A stretch of DNA of 64,000 nucleotides from Paenibacillus hamazuiensis (GCF_023276405.1 NZ_JALRMO010000001.1:7975501-8039500), one strand, 5' to 3'. Shown: positions 53,802-63,479, counted from the stretch's first letter. Notes: generated from the sequence alone by a model not told the origin. Translations and numbers: made by a program.

Positions 53802-54971
53802 GTGAAATACAATTTTGACGAGATCATCGACCGGACGGGAACGGCTTCCTATAAATGGGATCAATCGGAAAAGCTGTTCGGCCGCGCCGATGTGCTGCCG
53901 CTGTGGGTGGCGGATATGGATTTCAAGCCGCCGCAGGAAGTGGTGGAGGCAATTAACCGCCGCGCGCAGCAAGGCATTTACGGATATACGATTCGAACGG
54001 ATTCGTACTACGAGGCGGTCAAAGGGTGGCTCAGCCGCAGGCACGGCTGGAGCATTGAAAACGATTGGGTCACATCCAGCCCCGGCGTCGTCCCGGCGCT
54101 CAGCCTGATCGTGCAGGCGTTTACGGAGCCGGGAGACAAAGTGATTTTGCAATCGCCGGTTTATTATCCGTTTTACGATGTAATCAAAATGAACGGCCGC
54201 GAGGTCGTCGACAATGCGCTCCGCGAAGAGAACGGCCGCTTCGTCATCGATTTCGAGCTGCTGGAGAAACAGGCTGCGGAAGGCGCCAAGCTGCTGCTGC
54301 TGTGCACGCCGCACAATCCGGGCGGCCGGGTGTGGACGAGGGAAGAGCTGACGCGGGTCGGCGAGATTTGCGTACGTCACGGCCTGCTGGTTGTGGCCGA
54401 CGAGATCCATCACGATCTCGTCTATCGCGGGCATAAGCATGTTCCGTTCGCGTCGATCTCGGACGCATTCGCCCAAATTTCGTTCACCTGCATCGCAACG
54501 AGCAAAACGTTCAATTTGGCCGGCCTGCAAGCCGCTTCGGTCATTATCCCGAACGAGCGGCTCCGCCGCAAGTACAACCAAGCTTTAAAAACTTTATCTC
54601 TGCACATGGAAAGCTACTTCGGGCTAACGGCTGTGGAAAGCAGCTACACGTACGGCGAAGAATGGCTGGAGCAGCTGATCGATTATTTGCAGGGCAATCT
54701 GGACTATCTGCTGTCGTTTATGCATGAACGCCTGCCCCAGGTCCGCGTGATGAAGCCGGAAGGCACGTACCTCGTTTGGATGGACTGCCGCGCCATATCG
54801 GAAGACCCGAAGGTGCTGAAGCAGCTGATGTTCGAAAAAGCGGGCGTCGCTTTCAGCGAAGGCTCCGTGTTCGGCAAGCAGGGCGTCGGCTACCTTCGCG
54901 TCAACATCGCCTGCCCGCGCTCCATCCTGGCCGAAGCGCTGGAACGCTTCGCAGATGCGGTAAATGCGTAA
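53802..54971 (+). CDS. patB: MalY/PatB-family cystathionine beta-lyase
   Basis: Class I/II aminotransferase-fold C-S lyase of 389 residues. Features are WVADMDFKPP, GYTIRTDSYYEAVKGWL, LLCTPHNPGGRVW, VADEIHHDL and the PLP Lys in TSKTFNLAGLQ. It would split cystathionine to homocysteine, completing the transsulfuration route begun by the two genes before it. It starts at GTG 53802 behind AAGAAGG. The SAM riboswitch controls all three genes. Confidence 0.9.
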   Translation: MKYNFDEIIDRTGTASYKWDQSEKLFGRADVLPLWVADMDFKPPQEVVEAINRRAQQGIYGYTIRTDSYYEAVKGWLSRRHGWSIENDWVTSSPGVVPALSLIVQAFTEPGDKVILQSPVYYPFYDVIKMNGREVVDNALREENGRFVIDFELLEKQAAEGAKLLLLCTPHNPGGRVWTREELTRVGEICVRHGLLVVADEIHHDLVYRGHKHVPFASISDAFAQISFTCIATSKTFNLAGLQAASVIIPNERLRRKYNQALKTLSLHMESYFGLTAVESSYTYGEEWLEQLIDYLQGNLDYLLSFMHERLPQVRVMKPEGTYLVWMDCRAISEDPKVLKQLMFEKAGVAFSEGSVFGKQGVGYLRVNIACPRSILAEALERFADAVNA

Positions 54972-54997
54972 TTGAATAAAGAATAAAGCAATATAGA

Positions 54998-55027
54998 AGA
55001 GCCTGGTGAATTATCAGGCTCTTTTTT
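54998..55027 (+). terminator. Rho-independent terminator of the met operon
   Basis: AGAGCCTG / CAGGCTCT stem with a nine-base loop and six T. Confidence 0.9.
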
Positions 55028-55202
55028 GCTGCTCATATTGGCAAAGCAGCTCTGGCCGCGGTGCAGATGTTGTTGTAAATGTTGATATTGAAGTTTTAAG
55101 TTGAGGGTAAGGCTGACGTTGATGCTTGTGTCGATATTGAAGCGGGAGTGTGAGCGGAAGTTGAATTAGAAGTGATGTAAGTAGGAGCGGGTACAGGTGC
55201 AG

Positions 55203-55333
55203 GAGTAAAAGTAGAAGTAGAAACAGAAGCAGAAGTAGAAACAGAAGCAGAAACAGAAGCAGAAGCAGTAGCAGTAGCAGTAGCAGTAGCAGTAGCAGAA
55301 GCAGAAGCAGAAGCAGAAGCAGAAGCAGAAGCG
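55203..55333. repeat. Hexanucleotide microsatellite-like tract
   Basis: Plus-strand units of AGAAGC, AGAAGT, AGAAAC and AGTAGC repeat for about 130 bases, including a block of five AGTAGC and a block of six or more AGAAGC. All frames stay open through the tract (Ala-Glu/Ala-Val on the plus strand, Ala-Ser/Ala-Thr or poly-Leu on the minus). No frame has a convincing ribosome site and start. The minus-strand frame 55461-55096 (121 codons) is the best candidate if it is coding at all. Confidence 0.8.
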
Positions 55334-55452
55334 GGTGTTGCGTCGCAGTTGAGCGTGTCGGCCATAGGTTTTGCACCAGCAAAACCATGGCCGACAACCG
55401 CGGGTCCGAGGCACTTAGCCCCACCTCCGGCATCGCTCCAAAAGTGTAGCGG

Positions 55453-55500
55453 GCCGGGCATAGGATTTTTTATCCAAAGGTAAAAAAATCCATGCCCGGC
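55453..55500. repeat. Long perfect-ended inverted repeat
   Basis: GCCGGGCAT-GGATTTTTT mirrors AAAAAAATCC-ATGCCCGGC around a short loop. It would make a very stable hairpin with an AT-rich upper part and may end transcription in either direction. Confidence 0.7.
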
Positions 55501-55580
55501 AGACGCGACCCTAGAAGCGAGCAGTCCCTCCCAGCGGGCGGGTCCAGGGCGCCCGAGCGCCTGGGGTCCCCCTTTAAGGG

Positions 55581-55637
55581 GGATTTAGGGGGTGGACCTC
55601 CCGGATTTAGGGGGTGGACCTCCTGATTTAGGGGGTG
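55581..55637. repeat. Tandem 22-base repeat
   Basis: Two full units of GGATTTAGGGGGTGGACCTCC plus one base (55581-55602 and 55603-55624) and a 13-base partial third. They are preceded by GGGGTCCCCCTTTAAGGGGG, itself nearly palindromic. This G-rich strand has no gene and leads to the EAL gene 100 bases further on. Confidence 0.75.
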
Positions 55638-55737
55638 TTATGCCTTTAGGGGGGTGACTTCGTTTGAACATTCATGATATGATATTTCTAAGTTTTGGAT
55701 AAAAGCGGTTTAACTACTTTATCGAGCGGGGGATACC

Positions 55738-57111
55738 ATGGCACGCAACGTTGAAGGAAGCAAATGGAAAGAGCGGCTCAAGCTTATGGTGTACCTGCCC
55801 TTTCCCAATTCCGCGCTCAAATATTTCCCCCCGGAGTTCACCTTTCGCGACCCTATTCTATCTCTGGTGAAGCAATACCGTCATGAGGGACGCTTGTGCG
55901 GCATGATTTTATTTCATTTGGAAAATTACACCCGGTTTTATTCGACACATTCGTATTCTTCGATCAAACAACTGCAAAATCAGATCAAACAGGTGATGAA
56001 AGCGGTCGTAGCCGCCCATATCGCCCCTCAGGATATTCTCGGCATCAAACAGTTCAGCGGCGATAATTACGGGGTTATCGTGAAAGAGCATGCCGATTTT
56101 TCATTTGACGAGCTGCAAAGAAAAGGGATGCAGATTCGTCACGAGCTGGAGCGGCAAATGCGGCTCTGGGCGGGAGCCGGCACGAGCGGACCGATTGTAT
56201 TCCGGGTCGGATGTTACGTGATCGGACAGGAGATCGAGAGCGCGGAAACTGCGCTTTCGCTTGCCTACCATTACGCTCTTTCGATTGCGACCAGGCGGCT
56301 GCCGGGCAGCTTCTCCCAATCGAGGCAGCATATTTTGCAAATCGTTCAGTCCGAAAATATTTCCGTACTGGCCCAGCCTATCATGGATTTGCGCAGCGGG
56401 GACATTTTCGGTTGGGAAATGTTGTCCCGAGGTCCGCATAACAGTCCGTTTCATACGCCGGTGGAGCTGTTCGATTTTGCCTACCAGGCCGACGTGCTGT
56501 CCAAGCTGGAATTTCTCGTGTTCAAAAAAGCTTGCGAGGAAATCAGCGCGCGCCAGATCAAGGAGCAGGTATTCATCAATTTGACGCCGGTCACGCTCGG
56601 TCATCCGCTTTTTTTAAACCAGGTGCTCGAGCTGCTCGAAGGATACCCGAACCTGTCGCCTTGTCAAATCATCATCGAGATTACGGAACGCCATGCGATC
56701 CAGGATTTCGAATACATTGGCTCGATCTTGGCCAAATACCGATCCTACGGGTTTCGCTTTGCGGTGGACGACGCCGGGGCCGGGTATTCGAGCCTGCAGT
56801 CGATTTCCGAGCTCATTCCGGACATTATCAAGATCGATAAATCCGTCATCCAGAACATCGACACGACATCGGTCAAACAATCGCTGCTGCAGGCATTGCT
56901 TCATTTTGCTCAGCATATCAACTGCCAGGTGATCGCCGAAGGGGTGGAGCGCCAAGAGGAGGCGGAGGTGCTGGTCGATATGGAGGTTCCAATGGGACAA
57001 GGTTTTTTCTTTGCCAAACCGGCCCCATGGATGACAGAGCAGGACCGCCAGGTTCAAATGTCGAGAGCCAAGGAGCGGATTCCGAAAAGCCGCAAGGTCA
57101 GCTCGGCTTAA
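55738..57111 (+). CDS. EAL-domain protein (cyclic-di-GMP phosphodiesterase-like) with degenerate GGDEF part
   Basis: Cytoplasmic protein of 457 residues. The N-terminal half resembles a GGDEF domain without its signature. The C-terminal EAL domain runs from about residue 200: LAQPIMDLRSGDIFGWEMLS (EML instead of EAL), INLTP, IIEITERHA, VDDAGAGYSSL, IIKIDKS, IAEGVER and GQGFFFAKP. All metal and catalytic acidic residues and the Lys are present, so it may well be active despite Ala to Met in the name motif. It has no membrane helix. Stand-alone gene. Confidence 0.88.
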   Translation: MARNVEGSKWKERLKLMVYLPFPNSALKYFPPEFTFRDPILSLVKQYRHEGRLCGMILFHLENYTRFYSTHSYSSIKQLQNQIKQVMKAVVAAHIAPQDILGIKQFSGDNYGVIVKEHADFSFDELQRKGMQIRHELERQMRLWAGAGTSGPIVFRVGCYVIGQEIESAETALSLAYHYALSIATRRLPGSFSQSRQHILQIVQSENISVLAQPIMDLRSGDIFGWEMLSRGPHNSPFHTPVELFDFAYQADVLSKLEFLVFKKACEEISARQIKEQVFINLTPVTLGHPLFLNQVLELLEGYPNLSPCQIIIEITERHAIQDFEYIGSILAKYRSYGFRFAVDDAGAGYSSLQSISELIPDIIKIDKSVIQNIDTTSVKQSLLQALLHFAQHINCQVIAEGVERQEEAEVLVDMEVPMGQGFFFAKPAPWMTEQDRQVQMSRAKERIPKSRKVSSA

Positions 57112-57263
57112 AAATAACAGATCCGTTTACTTCTTTGCAAAAAGGACCTTCACGGGTTCTTTTGTCGTTTTTACGACAAATCCGGCATCAGGATGCGGGT
57201 GACGGTTGGGCCCGTTTATGGTACGATGGATGAATAAGCGATGGAAAGAAGGAGTGCATAACG

Positions 57264-58403
57264 ATGAGTTCTATCGATCCGATTTTGGCCAAGGCGCTTG
57301 CCGGCGGTCGAATTGAGCTTGAGGAAGGCATAGCGCTTTTCGAATCCGACGAAATTGAGAAAATGGGGCATACCGCCAACCAAATCATGCTGAAGCATCA
57401 TCCCGAACCGATTACGACGTTTGTCATCGGGCGAAATGTCAACTATACAAACATTTGCGATGTGTACTGCCGGTTTTGTGCTTTTTACCGGCCGCCGGGC
57501 TCCAAGGAAGGGTATGTGCTGCCGGACGAAGTCATATTCCAAAAGATTCAGGAAACGATCGATGTCGGCGGCACCGAAATTTTGATGCAGGGCGGCACCA
57601 ACCCGGATCTGCCGTTCAGCTATTACACGAATTTGCTGCGCGAAATCAAGAAGCGCTTCCCGCAGATTCAGATGCATTCGTTCTCACCGGCCGAGATCAT
57701 GAAAATGAAGGAAGTGTCGGGCGGCTTGTCGCTGGAGGAGGTCATCCGCCAAATCCACGAGGCCGGCCTAGATTCGCTTCCCGGCGGCGGCGCGGAAATA
57801 TTGGACGACCGCACGCGCCGCAAGATCAGCCGCCTGAAGGGCTCCTGGCGCGACTGGATGGACGTCATGCAGACGGCCCACAAGATCGGGATGCATACGA
57901 CCGGAACGATGGTTATCGGCTTCGGCGAATCGATGGAGGAGCGGGCGCTGCACATCATCCGCATTCGCGACGCGCAGGACGAATGCATCAAAAACGGCTA
58001 TAAAACGCCGGGATTCCTTGCATTCATTCCATGGACGTTCCAGCCGGACAATACGAACCTGAAGGCTGAGCGCCAAACGCCGGAGGAATATTTGAAAACC
58101 GTCGCGATCAGCCGCATCATGCTCGATAACATTCCGAACCTGCAATCGTCTTGGGTGACGATGGGACCGGAAATCGGCAAGCTGTCGCTGCATTACGGCT
58201 GCAACGACTTCGGCAGCACGATGATCGAAGAGAACGTCGTTTCCGCAGCCGGGGCTACGCATAAGGTGAACATCTCATCCACGCTGCAAATCATCCGCGA
58301 AGCGGGCAAAATTCCCGCGCAGCGCAATACGAAATACGAGATTCTTCGCGTATTTGACGATGAAAATGCAACGGTGGACAAAGATTTTGTCATGCAGAAC
58401 TGA
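57264..58403 (+). CDS. mqnC: Cyclic dehypoxanthinyl futalosine synthase (MqnC)
   Basis: Radical-SAM enzyme of 379 residues of the futalosine route to menaquinone. The 4Fe-4S Cys are C65, C69 and C72 (CDVYCRFC). Other family blocks are GGTEILMQGGTNPDLPFSYY, SLPGGGAEIL and FIPWTFQPDNTNL. It closes the spiro ring of cyclic futalosine from the MqnB product. GAAGGAG before ATG 57264 is the ribosome site. No other mqn gene is in the window. Presence of mqnC implies this organism does not rely on the MenFDHCBE pathway. Confidence 0.93.
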   Translation: MSSIDPILAKALAGGRIELEEGIALFESDEIEKMGHTANQIMLKHHPEPITTFVIGRNVNYTNICDVYCRFCAFYRPPGSKEGYVLPDEVIFQKIQETIDVGGTEILMQGGTNPDLPFSYYTNLLREIKKRFPQIQMHSFSPAEIMKMKEVSGGLSLEEVIRQIHEAGLDSLPGGGAEILDDRTRRKISRLKGSWRDWMDVMQTAHKIGMHTTGTMVIGFGESMEERALHIIRIRDAQDECIKNGYKTPGFLAFIPWTFQPDNTNLKAERQTPEEYLKTVAISRIMLDNIPNLQSSWVTMGPEIGKLSLHYGCNDFGSTMIEENVVSAAGATHKVNISSTLQIIREAGKIPAQRNTKYEILRVFDDENATVDKDFVMQN

Positions 58404-58418
58404 TTAACGGTTTTTCGA

Positions 58419-58471
58419 AACGCTTATCTGACTAATCCTCCGCAGGGATTCGTACCGATAAGCGTTTTTTT
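58419..58471 (+). terminator. Rho-independent terminator of mqnC
   Basis: AACGCTTATC / GATAAGCGTT stem enclosing a small AATCC/GGATT hairpin, followed by seven T. Confidence 0.85.
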
Positions 58472-58547
58472 GTTGAATCTTCTCCACAAGACCGATCGCT
58501 GAGTTTTTACCGTTTACCAAATTCAGGTAGTAATGAGGGGCAAAGAT

Positions 58548-58982
58548 ATGAGAAAGTTGATAACGTATTCTTTTTCACTCGGGATCGCATCAATTCTTTT
58601 AGCTTCATGTTATAAGATAAATGTTTTTGATTTTTCCTTTTTGGGAATGGAACAAGGTTCGGAAGATGGATATGTTAGGCGATGGGCTAATGTAAGTTTT
58701 TTACTTGGGGAACTCGTATCAATTTTGTCTGTATCACTTCTTTACAAAAATGCAATATTAAAAAAAATAATAGCCGTATTTCTACTTATATTTGGGGTAG
58801 CATCTATCATAATACAGGGACCGCCTATATTTTGGTGGACACTTACGGGAATCGGAAAACATGAATATTTACTAATTGACTTGCTGCATATAATCGTGCT
58901 TGTGCTGTCTGTTATATTAACAGTTCATATTTGTTACGCTTTTAAATATGACAAATGGGAAGGAACGAATGGAGAACCATGA
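58548..58982 (+). CDS. Small membrane protein of unknown function
   Basis: Protein of 144 residues with four hydrophobic segments (LITYSFSLGIASILLASC, VSFLLGELVSILSVSLL, IIAVFLLIFGVASIII, LIDLLHIIVLVLSVILTVHI). The first could be a lipoprotein-like signal (LLASC). AGGGG at 58536-58540 sets ATG 58548. Its AT-rich sequence and codon use stand out from mqnC and ytxC on either side, suggesting it was acquired. Not recognised. Confidence 0.7.
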   Translation: MRKLITYSFSLGIASILLASCYKINVFDFSFLGMEQGSEDGYVRRWANVSFLLGELVSILSVSLLYKNAILKKIIAVFLLIFGVASIIIQGPPIFWWTLTGIGKHEYLLIDLLHIIVLVLSVILTVHICYAFKYDKWEGTNGEP

Positions 58983-59363
58983 GCTCCTTCCGGATCGGCG
59001 AATACTTATCCCAGCGAGTCGCGGACCGCAGTCGACGTCCAACTTACATCTGGTCTGGATGGTTCTATATTCCAAGGGTTTTTATTTGCAGCATAGTAAC
59101 ATGGCAAACAAATTGATCTTCCAATCCACTTGGATTACTCCAAATTGCTGCCCTTACAAACTTATTATCTTTCTCCGTCCCGCTTAGCGCTCAAGTGACA
59201 ACGATTGTTGCCCCCTGTTTTTATGGACTGCATGATCCGTTTCCGCAAACAGTCCGTCTTTAAACCGCTTCAAGCTTATCCCACTGTCCGGCTCCCTTCC
59301 AAATTGTTGTTTGTATATATGCAACTGGCGAACCATATACTTTAAAAAGAACTTTGGGAAGCG
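58983..59363. other. Intergenic stretch without a recognised gene
   Basis: About 380 bases between the membrane-protein gene and ytxC. A frame open from 58948 has no ribosome site and no family resemblance. No hairpin with a T run was seen. Confidence 0.5.
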
Positions 59364-59378
59364 AAAGGAGTGAGCACA

Positions 59379-60323
59379 GTGAAGCTGTTTTCGATTACGC
59401 TGATGTCTCGGGAAGCGGAGATGGCGGATATGCTGACCGGAAATATGGAACAAGCTTTGGCTCATTTACATATCGGCAAGGATATTGTGCAGCTCTCCAA
59501 AAAGGAATTGGGGCCGAACGTCCAAATTAACGGTGTGGGCGTGCTGCCGGTTTTTCAGTTGGGGGAGCATGCGGACATGGTTTACCGGAAGGTGGCCGAG
59601 TGCATCGCGGATCTGATTTTGCTCGAACAGGAAGACGGACTTGTGCAAAAGATGATTCAGACCGATTACGGCTACCACGATAAAGACGACATCGAAGCGA
59701 TATTGGCGTACTGCCGCCAGATGCTTCATGGTGCGGAGGATGCTCACGAGCAGGGAAAAACGACGCTGCTTCGCCGTAAAAACCGGTTAACCGACGCATT
59801 CCATAAATATTTGCAGGAGCATACCGATCTGAATTTGCAGGGATTTGTCCGCTTCCGTCTCCACGAGTACTTGGAGGAATTAAGGGAAGTCGTCGAATAC
59901 TCGATCGACGAATTTGTGATGGATAAACAATATCAGGAATTTATTTCGCTGTTAAAATATTTTGTCTACATTCAGGAAGCGAAAATCCCGGTCGCGCATC
60001 TGATTCATCAAGGGGGCAACGATTTTACGCTGCTGGGCGATAATTTGGAGCCGATCGATACGAGCGATTTCGATGCTACGCTGACCGTGGAAATGATCGA
60101 GAAAGACATCAATTTCGAGGATATGATTGTCAGCACACTCATTACGGTATCACCGCAAAAAATTTTTATTCATACACGGGAGCCGGAGGTGCAGGTCATC
60201 CATACGATCCTGCAAATATTCGAGCAGCGGGCCGAAGTGTGCAGTTACTGCAAGCTGTGCAAGGCGCTGCTCGGCGAGCCCAAAGGTTCCGGCGGGGCTT
60301 TCCAGCTCGGCGAACATTCTTGA
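59379..60323 (+). CDS. ytxC: YtxC-like sporulation protein
   Basis: Protein of 314 residues of the kind annotated as putative sporulation protein YtxC in Bacillales; cytoplasmic, mostly helical, with a C-terminal CSYCKLCKALLGE that might bind metal. YtxC is typically found just upstream of thrS, as here. Translation starts at GTG 59379, eight bases after AAAGGAG (59364-59370); the GTG at 59370 lies in the ribosome site. The function is unknown beyond its link to sporulating species. Confidence 0.85.
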   Translation: MKLFSITLMSREAEMADMLTGNMEQALAHLHIGKDIVQLSKKELGPNVQINGVGVLPVFQLGEHADMVYRKVAECIADLILLEQEDGLVQKMIQTDYGYHDKDDIEAILAYCRQMLHGAEDAHEQGKTTLLRRKNRLTDAFHKYLQEHTDLNLQGFVRFRLHEYLEELREVVEYSIDEFVMDKQYQEFISLLKYFVYIQEAKIPVAHLIHQGGNDFTLLGDNLEPIDTSDFDATLTVEMIEKDINFEDMIVSTLITVSPQKIFIHTREPEVQVIHTILQIFEQRAEVCSYCKLCKALLGEPKGSGGAFQLGEHS

Positions 60324-60348
60324 CAACCGGCGGCCCGGTGTTTAATAT
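60320..60348 (+). promoter_or_regulatory. Sigma-A promoter of the thrS T-box transcript
   Basis: TTGACA (60320-60325), a 17-base spacer and TAATAT (60343-60348). It overlaps the stop codon of ytxC. Confidence 0.85.
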
Positions 60349-60372
60349 TATGAAAGTAAGGCTATGATCAAA

Positions 60373-60640
60373 GACAACGATTGCGAGAAAGGACCGCTCA
60401 GAGAGAGGGGACACGGCTGCAAGCCCCTTCGGGAACCATTCGCGATTTACCCCTTTGTAGCTATGGTATGGAAAGGCTCAAGACAGAAGGCCAAGTAAAT
60501 GCCATCGGGTCATTACCGTTATCCAATGATTCAATGAGGATTCTCCGCGGCCGAGTCGGCCCGTCCAGAATCGAAATTAGGGTGGAACCACGAGACCAAG
60601 CGCACTCGTCCCTTCGCGGGATGACGCGCTTTTTTAATTT
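60373..60640 (+). promoter_or_regulatory. T-box leader of thrS (threonine specifier)
   Basis: Stem I is closed by GATTGCGA (60378) with TCGCGATT, and the specifier-loop position carries ACC (60435-60437), a threonine codon. The conserved T-box AGGGTGGAACCACG is at 60579-60592. The terminator (AAGCGC...GCGCTT enclosing CGTCCC/GGGATG, with six T) ends at about 60640. Uncharged tRNA-Thr would stabilise the antiterminator and allow thrS transcription. Confidence 0.92.
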
Positions 60641-60670
60641 TTTATCGATTGGAAAAGGGAGGAAAACATC

Positions 60671-62608
60671 ATGTCAATTCGCATAACATTTCCGGACGGA
60701 GCGGTGAGGGAGTACAACGCAGGCACGACGATTGAACAAATCGCCGGCTCGATCAGCCCCGGACTTAAGAAAAACGCAGTAGCCGGGAAAGTGAACGGCA
60801 AAGTGGTCGATTTGAACACGGAGCTGCATGAGGATGCGGCGATTGAGATCGTGACGCTTGACAGCGCCGACGGCCTGGAAGTATACCGGCACAGCACTGC
60901 GCATCTGATGGCGCAGGCGATCAAACGGATTTACGGGATCACCGAGGTGAAGCTGGGGATCGGTCCGGTGATCGAGGACGGTTTTTATTACGATATCGAT
61001 ATGGAAAAGTCGCTCACCCCGGAAGATTTGGAAAAGATCGAGAAGGAAATGGAAAAGATCACTCACGAGAACTTGCCGATCGTACGCCGCGTCGTTTCGC
61101 GGGATGAAGCGATTCGGATTTACAAGGATCTGGGAGATCCGCTCAAGCTTGATTTGATCGACGGATTACCGGAGGATGCGGAAATTTCGATTTATGAGCA
61201 GGGCGAGTTTTTCGACCTTTGCCGCGGGCCGCATCTGCCGTCGACCGGGCGGATCAAGGCGTTCAAGCTGCTCAGCGTAGCGGGCGCTTATTGGCGCGGC
61301 GACGCCAAAAACAAAATGCTGCAGCGCATCTACGGCACGGCTTTCCCGAAAAAAGCCGACCTCGACGAGCATTTGCGGCTTTTGGAGGAAGCGAAGAAAC
61401 GCGACCACCGCAAGCTCGGCAAAGAGCTGAAGATGTTTACTTTTTCCCGGGAAGTGGGACAAGGCTTGCCTTTGTGGCTTCCGAACGGGGCCAAGCTGCG
61501 CCGCACGATGGAACGCTACATCGTCGATCTGGAGGAGCGTCTCGGCTACCAGCACGTGTATACGCCGGTGCTCGCCAACGTGGAGCTGTATAAGACATCG
61601 GGCCACTGGGACCATTACCATGAGGACATGTTCCCGAAAATGGTTATGGACAATGAAGAGCTTGTGCTTCGCCCGATGAACTGTCCGCACCATATGATGG
61701 TGTACAAAAGCGATATGCGCAGCTACCGCGACCTGCCGATCCGCATCGCCGAGCTCGGCACGATGCACCGCTACGAGATGTCCGGCGCGCTGACCGGTCT
61801 TCACCGCGTAAGAGCGATGACGCTCAACGACGCGCATATTTTCTGCCGGCCGGACCAGATCAAGGAAGAGTTTGCCCGCGTCGTCAACCTGATTCGCCAG
61901 GTTTACGAAGATTTCGGCATCAAGGAATACCGTTTCCGCCTGTCGTACCGCGATCCGCAGGACAAGGAGAAGTATTATCAGGACGATCAGATGTGGGAAA
62001 TGTCCCAGCGCATGCTCCGCGAGGTTGTTGAAGAGCTCGGACTGCCCTTCTACGAAGCGGAAGGCGAGGCGGCGTTCTACGGGCCGAAGCTGGACGTGCA
62101 GATCAAGACGGCGCTCAAGAAAGAGGAGACACTGTCGACCGCGCAGCTTGACTTCCTGCTGCCGGAGCGGTTCCAGCTGGAATATATCGGAGAAGACGGA
62201 CAGAAGCACCGTCCGGTCGTAATTCACCGCGGCATCATTTCCACCATGGAACGGATGACGGCATATTTGCTGGAAAACTTCGCAGGGGCGCTGCCGACCT
62301 GGCTGTCGCCGATTCAAGCCCGCGTCATTCCGGTTTCGACGGCGTACGAGGCTTATTCGAACCAGGTGACCGAAGCGCTGCAGCAAGCCGGTATCCGTGC
62401 AGAGGCGGACAACCGCAACGAAAAGCTCGGCTACAAAATCCGCGAAGCGCAGCTTGAGAAAATTCCGTATATGCTCGTCGTCGGAGAAAACGAAATGAAC
62501 GCCGGCTCCGTCTCCGTCCGCAAACGCGGCGAGGGAGATCTCGGCGCCAAAACGATCGCGGATACGATCGCGCATATCGGCGAAGAAATCCGCACGAGAA
62601 AAGTATAA
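60671..62608 (+). CDS. thrS: Threonyl-tRNA synthetase
   Basis: Class II synthetase of 645 residues with the full bacterial layout: TGS domain (residues 1-62, [20 protein letters not shown]), the editing domain with [12 protein letters not shown], the catalytic core with zinc ligands in [12 protein letters not shown] and [13 protein letters not shown], and the anticodon-binding domain from about residue 540. GGGAGG before ATG 60671 is the ribosome site. It is controlled by the T-box leader and followed by a terminator. Confidence 0.97.
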   Translation: MSIRITFPDGAVREYNAGTTIEQIAGSISPGLKKNAVAGKVNGKVVDLNTELHEDAAIEIVTLDSADGLEVYRHSTAHLMAQAIKRIYGITEVKLGIGPVIEDGFYYDIDMEKSLTPEDLEKIEKEMEKITHENLPIVRRVVSRDEAIRIYKDLGDPLKLDLIDGLPEDAEISIYEQGEFFDLCRGPHLPSTGRIKAFKLLSVAGAYWRGDAKNKMLQRIYGTAFPKKADLDEHLRLLEEAKKRDHRKLGKELKMFTFSREVGQGLPLWLPNGAKLRRTMERYIVDLEERLGYQHVYTPVLANVELYKTSGHWDHYHEDMFPKMVMDNEELVLRPMNCPHHMMVYKSDMRSYRDLPIRIAELGTMHRYEMSGALTGLHRVRAMTLNDAHIFCRPDQIKEEFARVVNLIRQVYEDFGIKEYRFRLSYRDPQDKEKYYQDDQMWEMSQRMLREVVEELGLPFYEAEGEAAFYGPKLDVQIKTALKKEETLSTAQLDFLLPERFQLEYIGEDGQKHRPVVIHRGIISTMERMTAYLLENFAGALPTWLSPIQARVIPVSTAYEAYSNQVTEALQQAGIRAEADNRNEKLGYKIREAQLEKIPYMLVVGENEMNAGSVSVRKRGEGDLGAKTIADTIAHIGEEIRTRKV

Positions 62609-62613
62609 AGCAA

Positions 62614-62647
62614 GGAGCGAAGGGAGCTGCCCTTCGCTCTTTTTTTG
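62614..62647 (+). terminator. Rho-independent terminator of thrS
   Basis: GAGCGAAGGG / CCCTTCGCTC perfect stem with a five-base loop and eight T. Confidence 0.93.
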
Positions 62648-62780
62648 CCGGGAAATCATGCGAAGCAGGCGTGAATAATCAAACCAGATTGGGAAACCTT
62701 AACCATGAGAGACTGCCTCAGGTATAAAGTTTTACAAAAGGGGACAGCCTCTTATATTAAGGGGAGGTATCTCAATCGTT

Positions 62781-63479
62781 ATGTTACCCAGAACGGCGTT
62801 TCACGCCAAATGGATTTGCCTGGCCAGTACTTTGATCATGCTTTTCGTGTTAATCGAACAAGAACAGTCTCCGGCTGAAACAGAACATATAACCCAATCG
62901 ATGAACTGGACATTCGGACCGGCAACGGCCAATGCCGAAAAAAGTGAACGGGCTGCCGCCGCGGAAAAAAACTCGTCCGCCGATGGCAAGCGGGATGCGG
63001 TAACGGCATCCTCCATTGCCGCCCAAACGCAAGCTGCAGTAAAACAGCAGGAACGGCATTACAAGTTTGCTCCGGATTGGAAAACGGATTTAAGCCAATA
63101 TACGGCGGTCGAAGTCGTCGCAACCGGTTATTATGCCGGGAAGGAATCGACCGGAAAAAATCCGGGACATCCTGAATACGGATTGACTTATTCCGGACTT
63201 AAGGTAAGGCGCGACGATAAGTCGTTTTCCACGATAGCCGCCGACCCTAAGGTGTTCCCGCTAGGCACCGTACTTTATATTCCGGGTTACGGCTACGGAG
63301 TCGTGGCGGATACGGGAAGCGCGGTGAAAGGGAATCGCATCGACCTTTATTTTGAAACGAAGGATCAAGTGTTTAAGGAATGGGGCAAGCGCACCGTCAA
63401 GGTGTACGTGGTGAAAAAAGGCGGGGGCAAAGTAACGGAAGCGATATGGAATCAGTTGAAAAACGAAATTTTGTCCTAA
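62781..63479 (+). CDS. 3D-domain secreted protein (YuiC-like)
   Basis: Protein of 232 residues with an N-terminal signal or anchor helix ([15 protein letters not shown]), an Ala/Glu/Lys-rich linker to about residue 105 and a C-terminal 3D domain. The domain is seen as [20 protein letters not shown], then [20 protein letters not shown] and [19 protein letters not shown]; the three conserved Asp that name it are present. The fold is that of MltA-like lytic transglycosylases; YuiC-type proteins act on spore or cell-wall peptidoglycan. A ribosome site GGGGAGG is 13 bases before ATG 62781. Confidence 0.87.
   Translation: MLPRTAFHAKWICLASTLIMLFVLIEQEQSPAETEHITQSMNWTFGPATANAEKSERAAAAEKNSSADGKRDAVTASSIAAQTQAAVKQQERHYKFAPDWKTDLSQYTAVEVVATGYYAGKESTGKNPGHPEYGLTYSGLKVRRDDKSFSTIAADPKVFPLGTVLYIPGYGYGVVADTGSAVKGNRIDLYFETKDQVFKEWGKRTVKVYVVKKGGGKVTEAIWNQLKNEILS

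Noticed and set aside
55203-55333. CRISPR array
   Set aside because: The units are six bases without spacers; no repeat-spacer pattern anywhere in the window and no cas genes.
55014-55433. Minus-strand frame encoding a poly-leucine protein
   Set aside because: The run of Leu is the microsatellite read in another frame; no ribosome site or signal architecture.
58948-59187. A 79-codon frame after the small membrane protein
   Set aside because: No ribosome site, overlaps the previous gene end and has no recognisable features.
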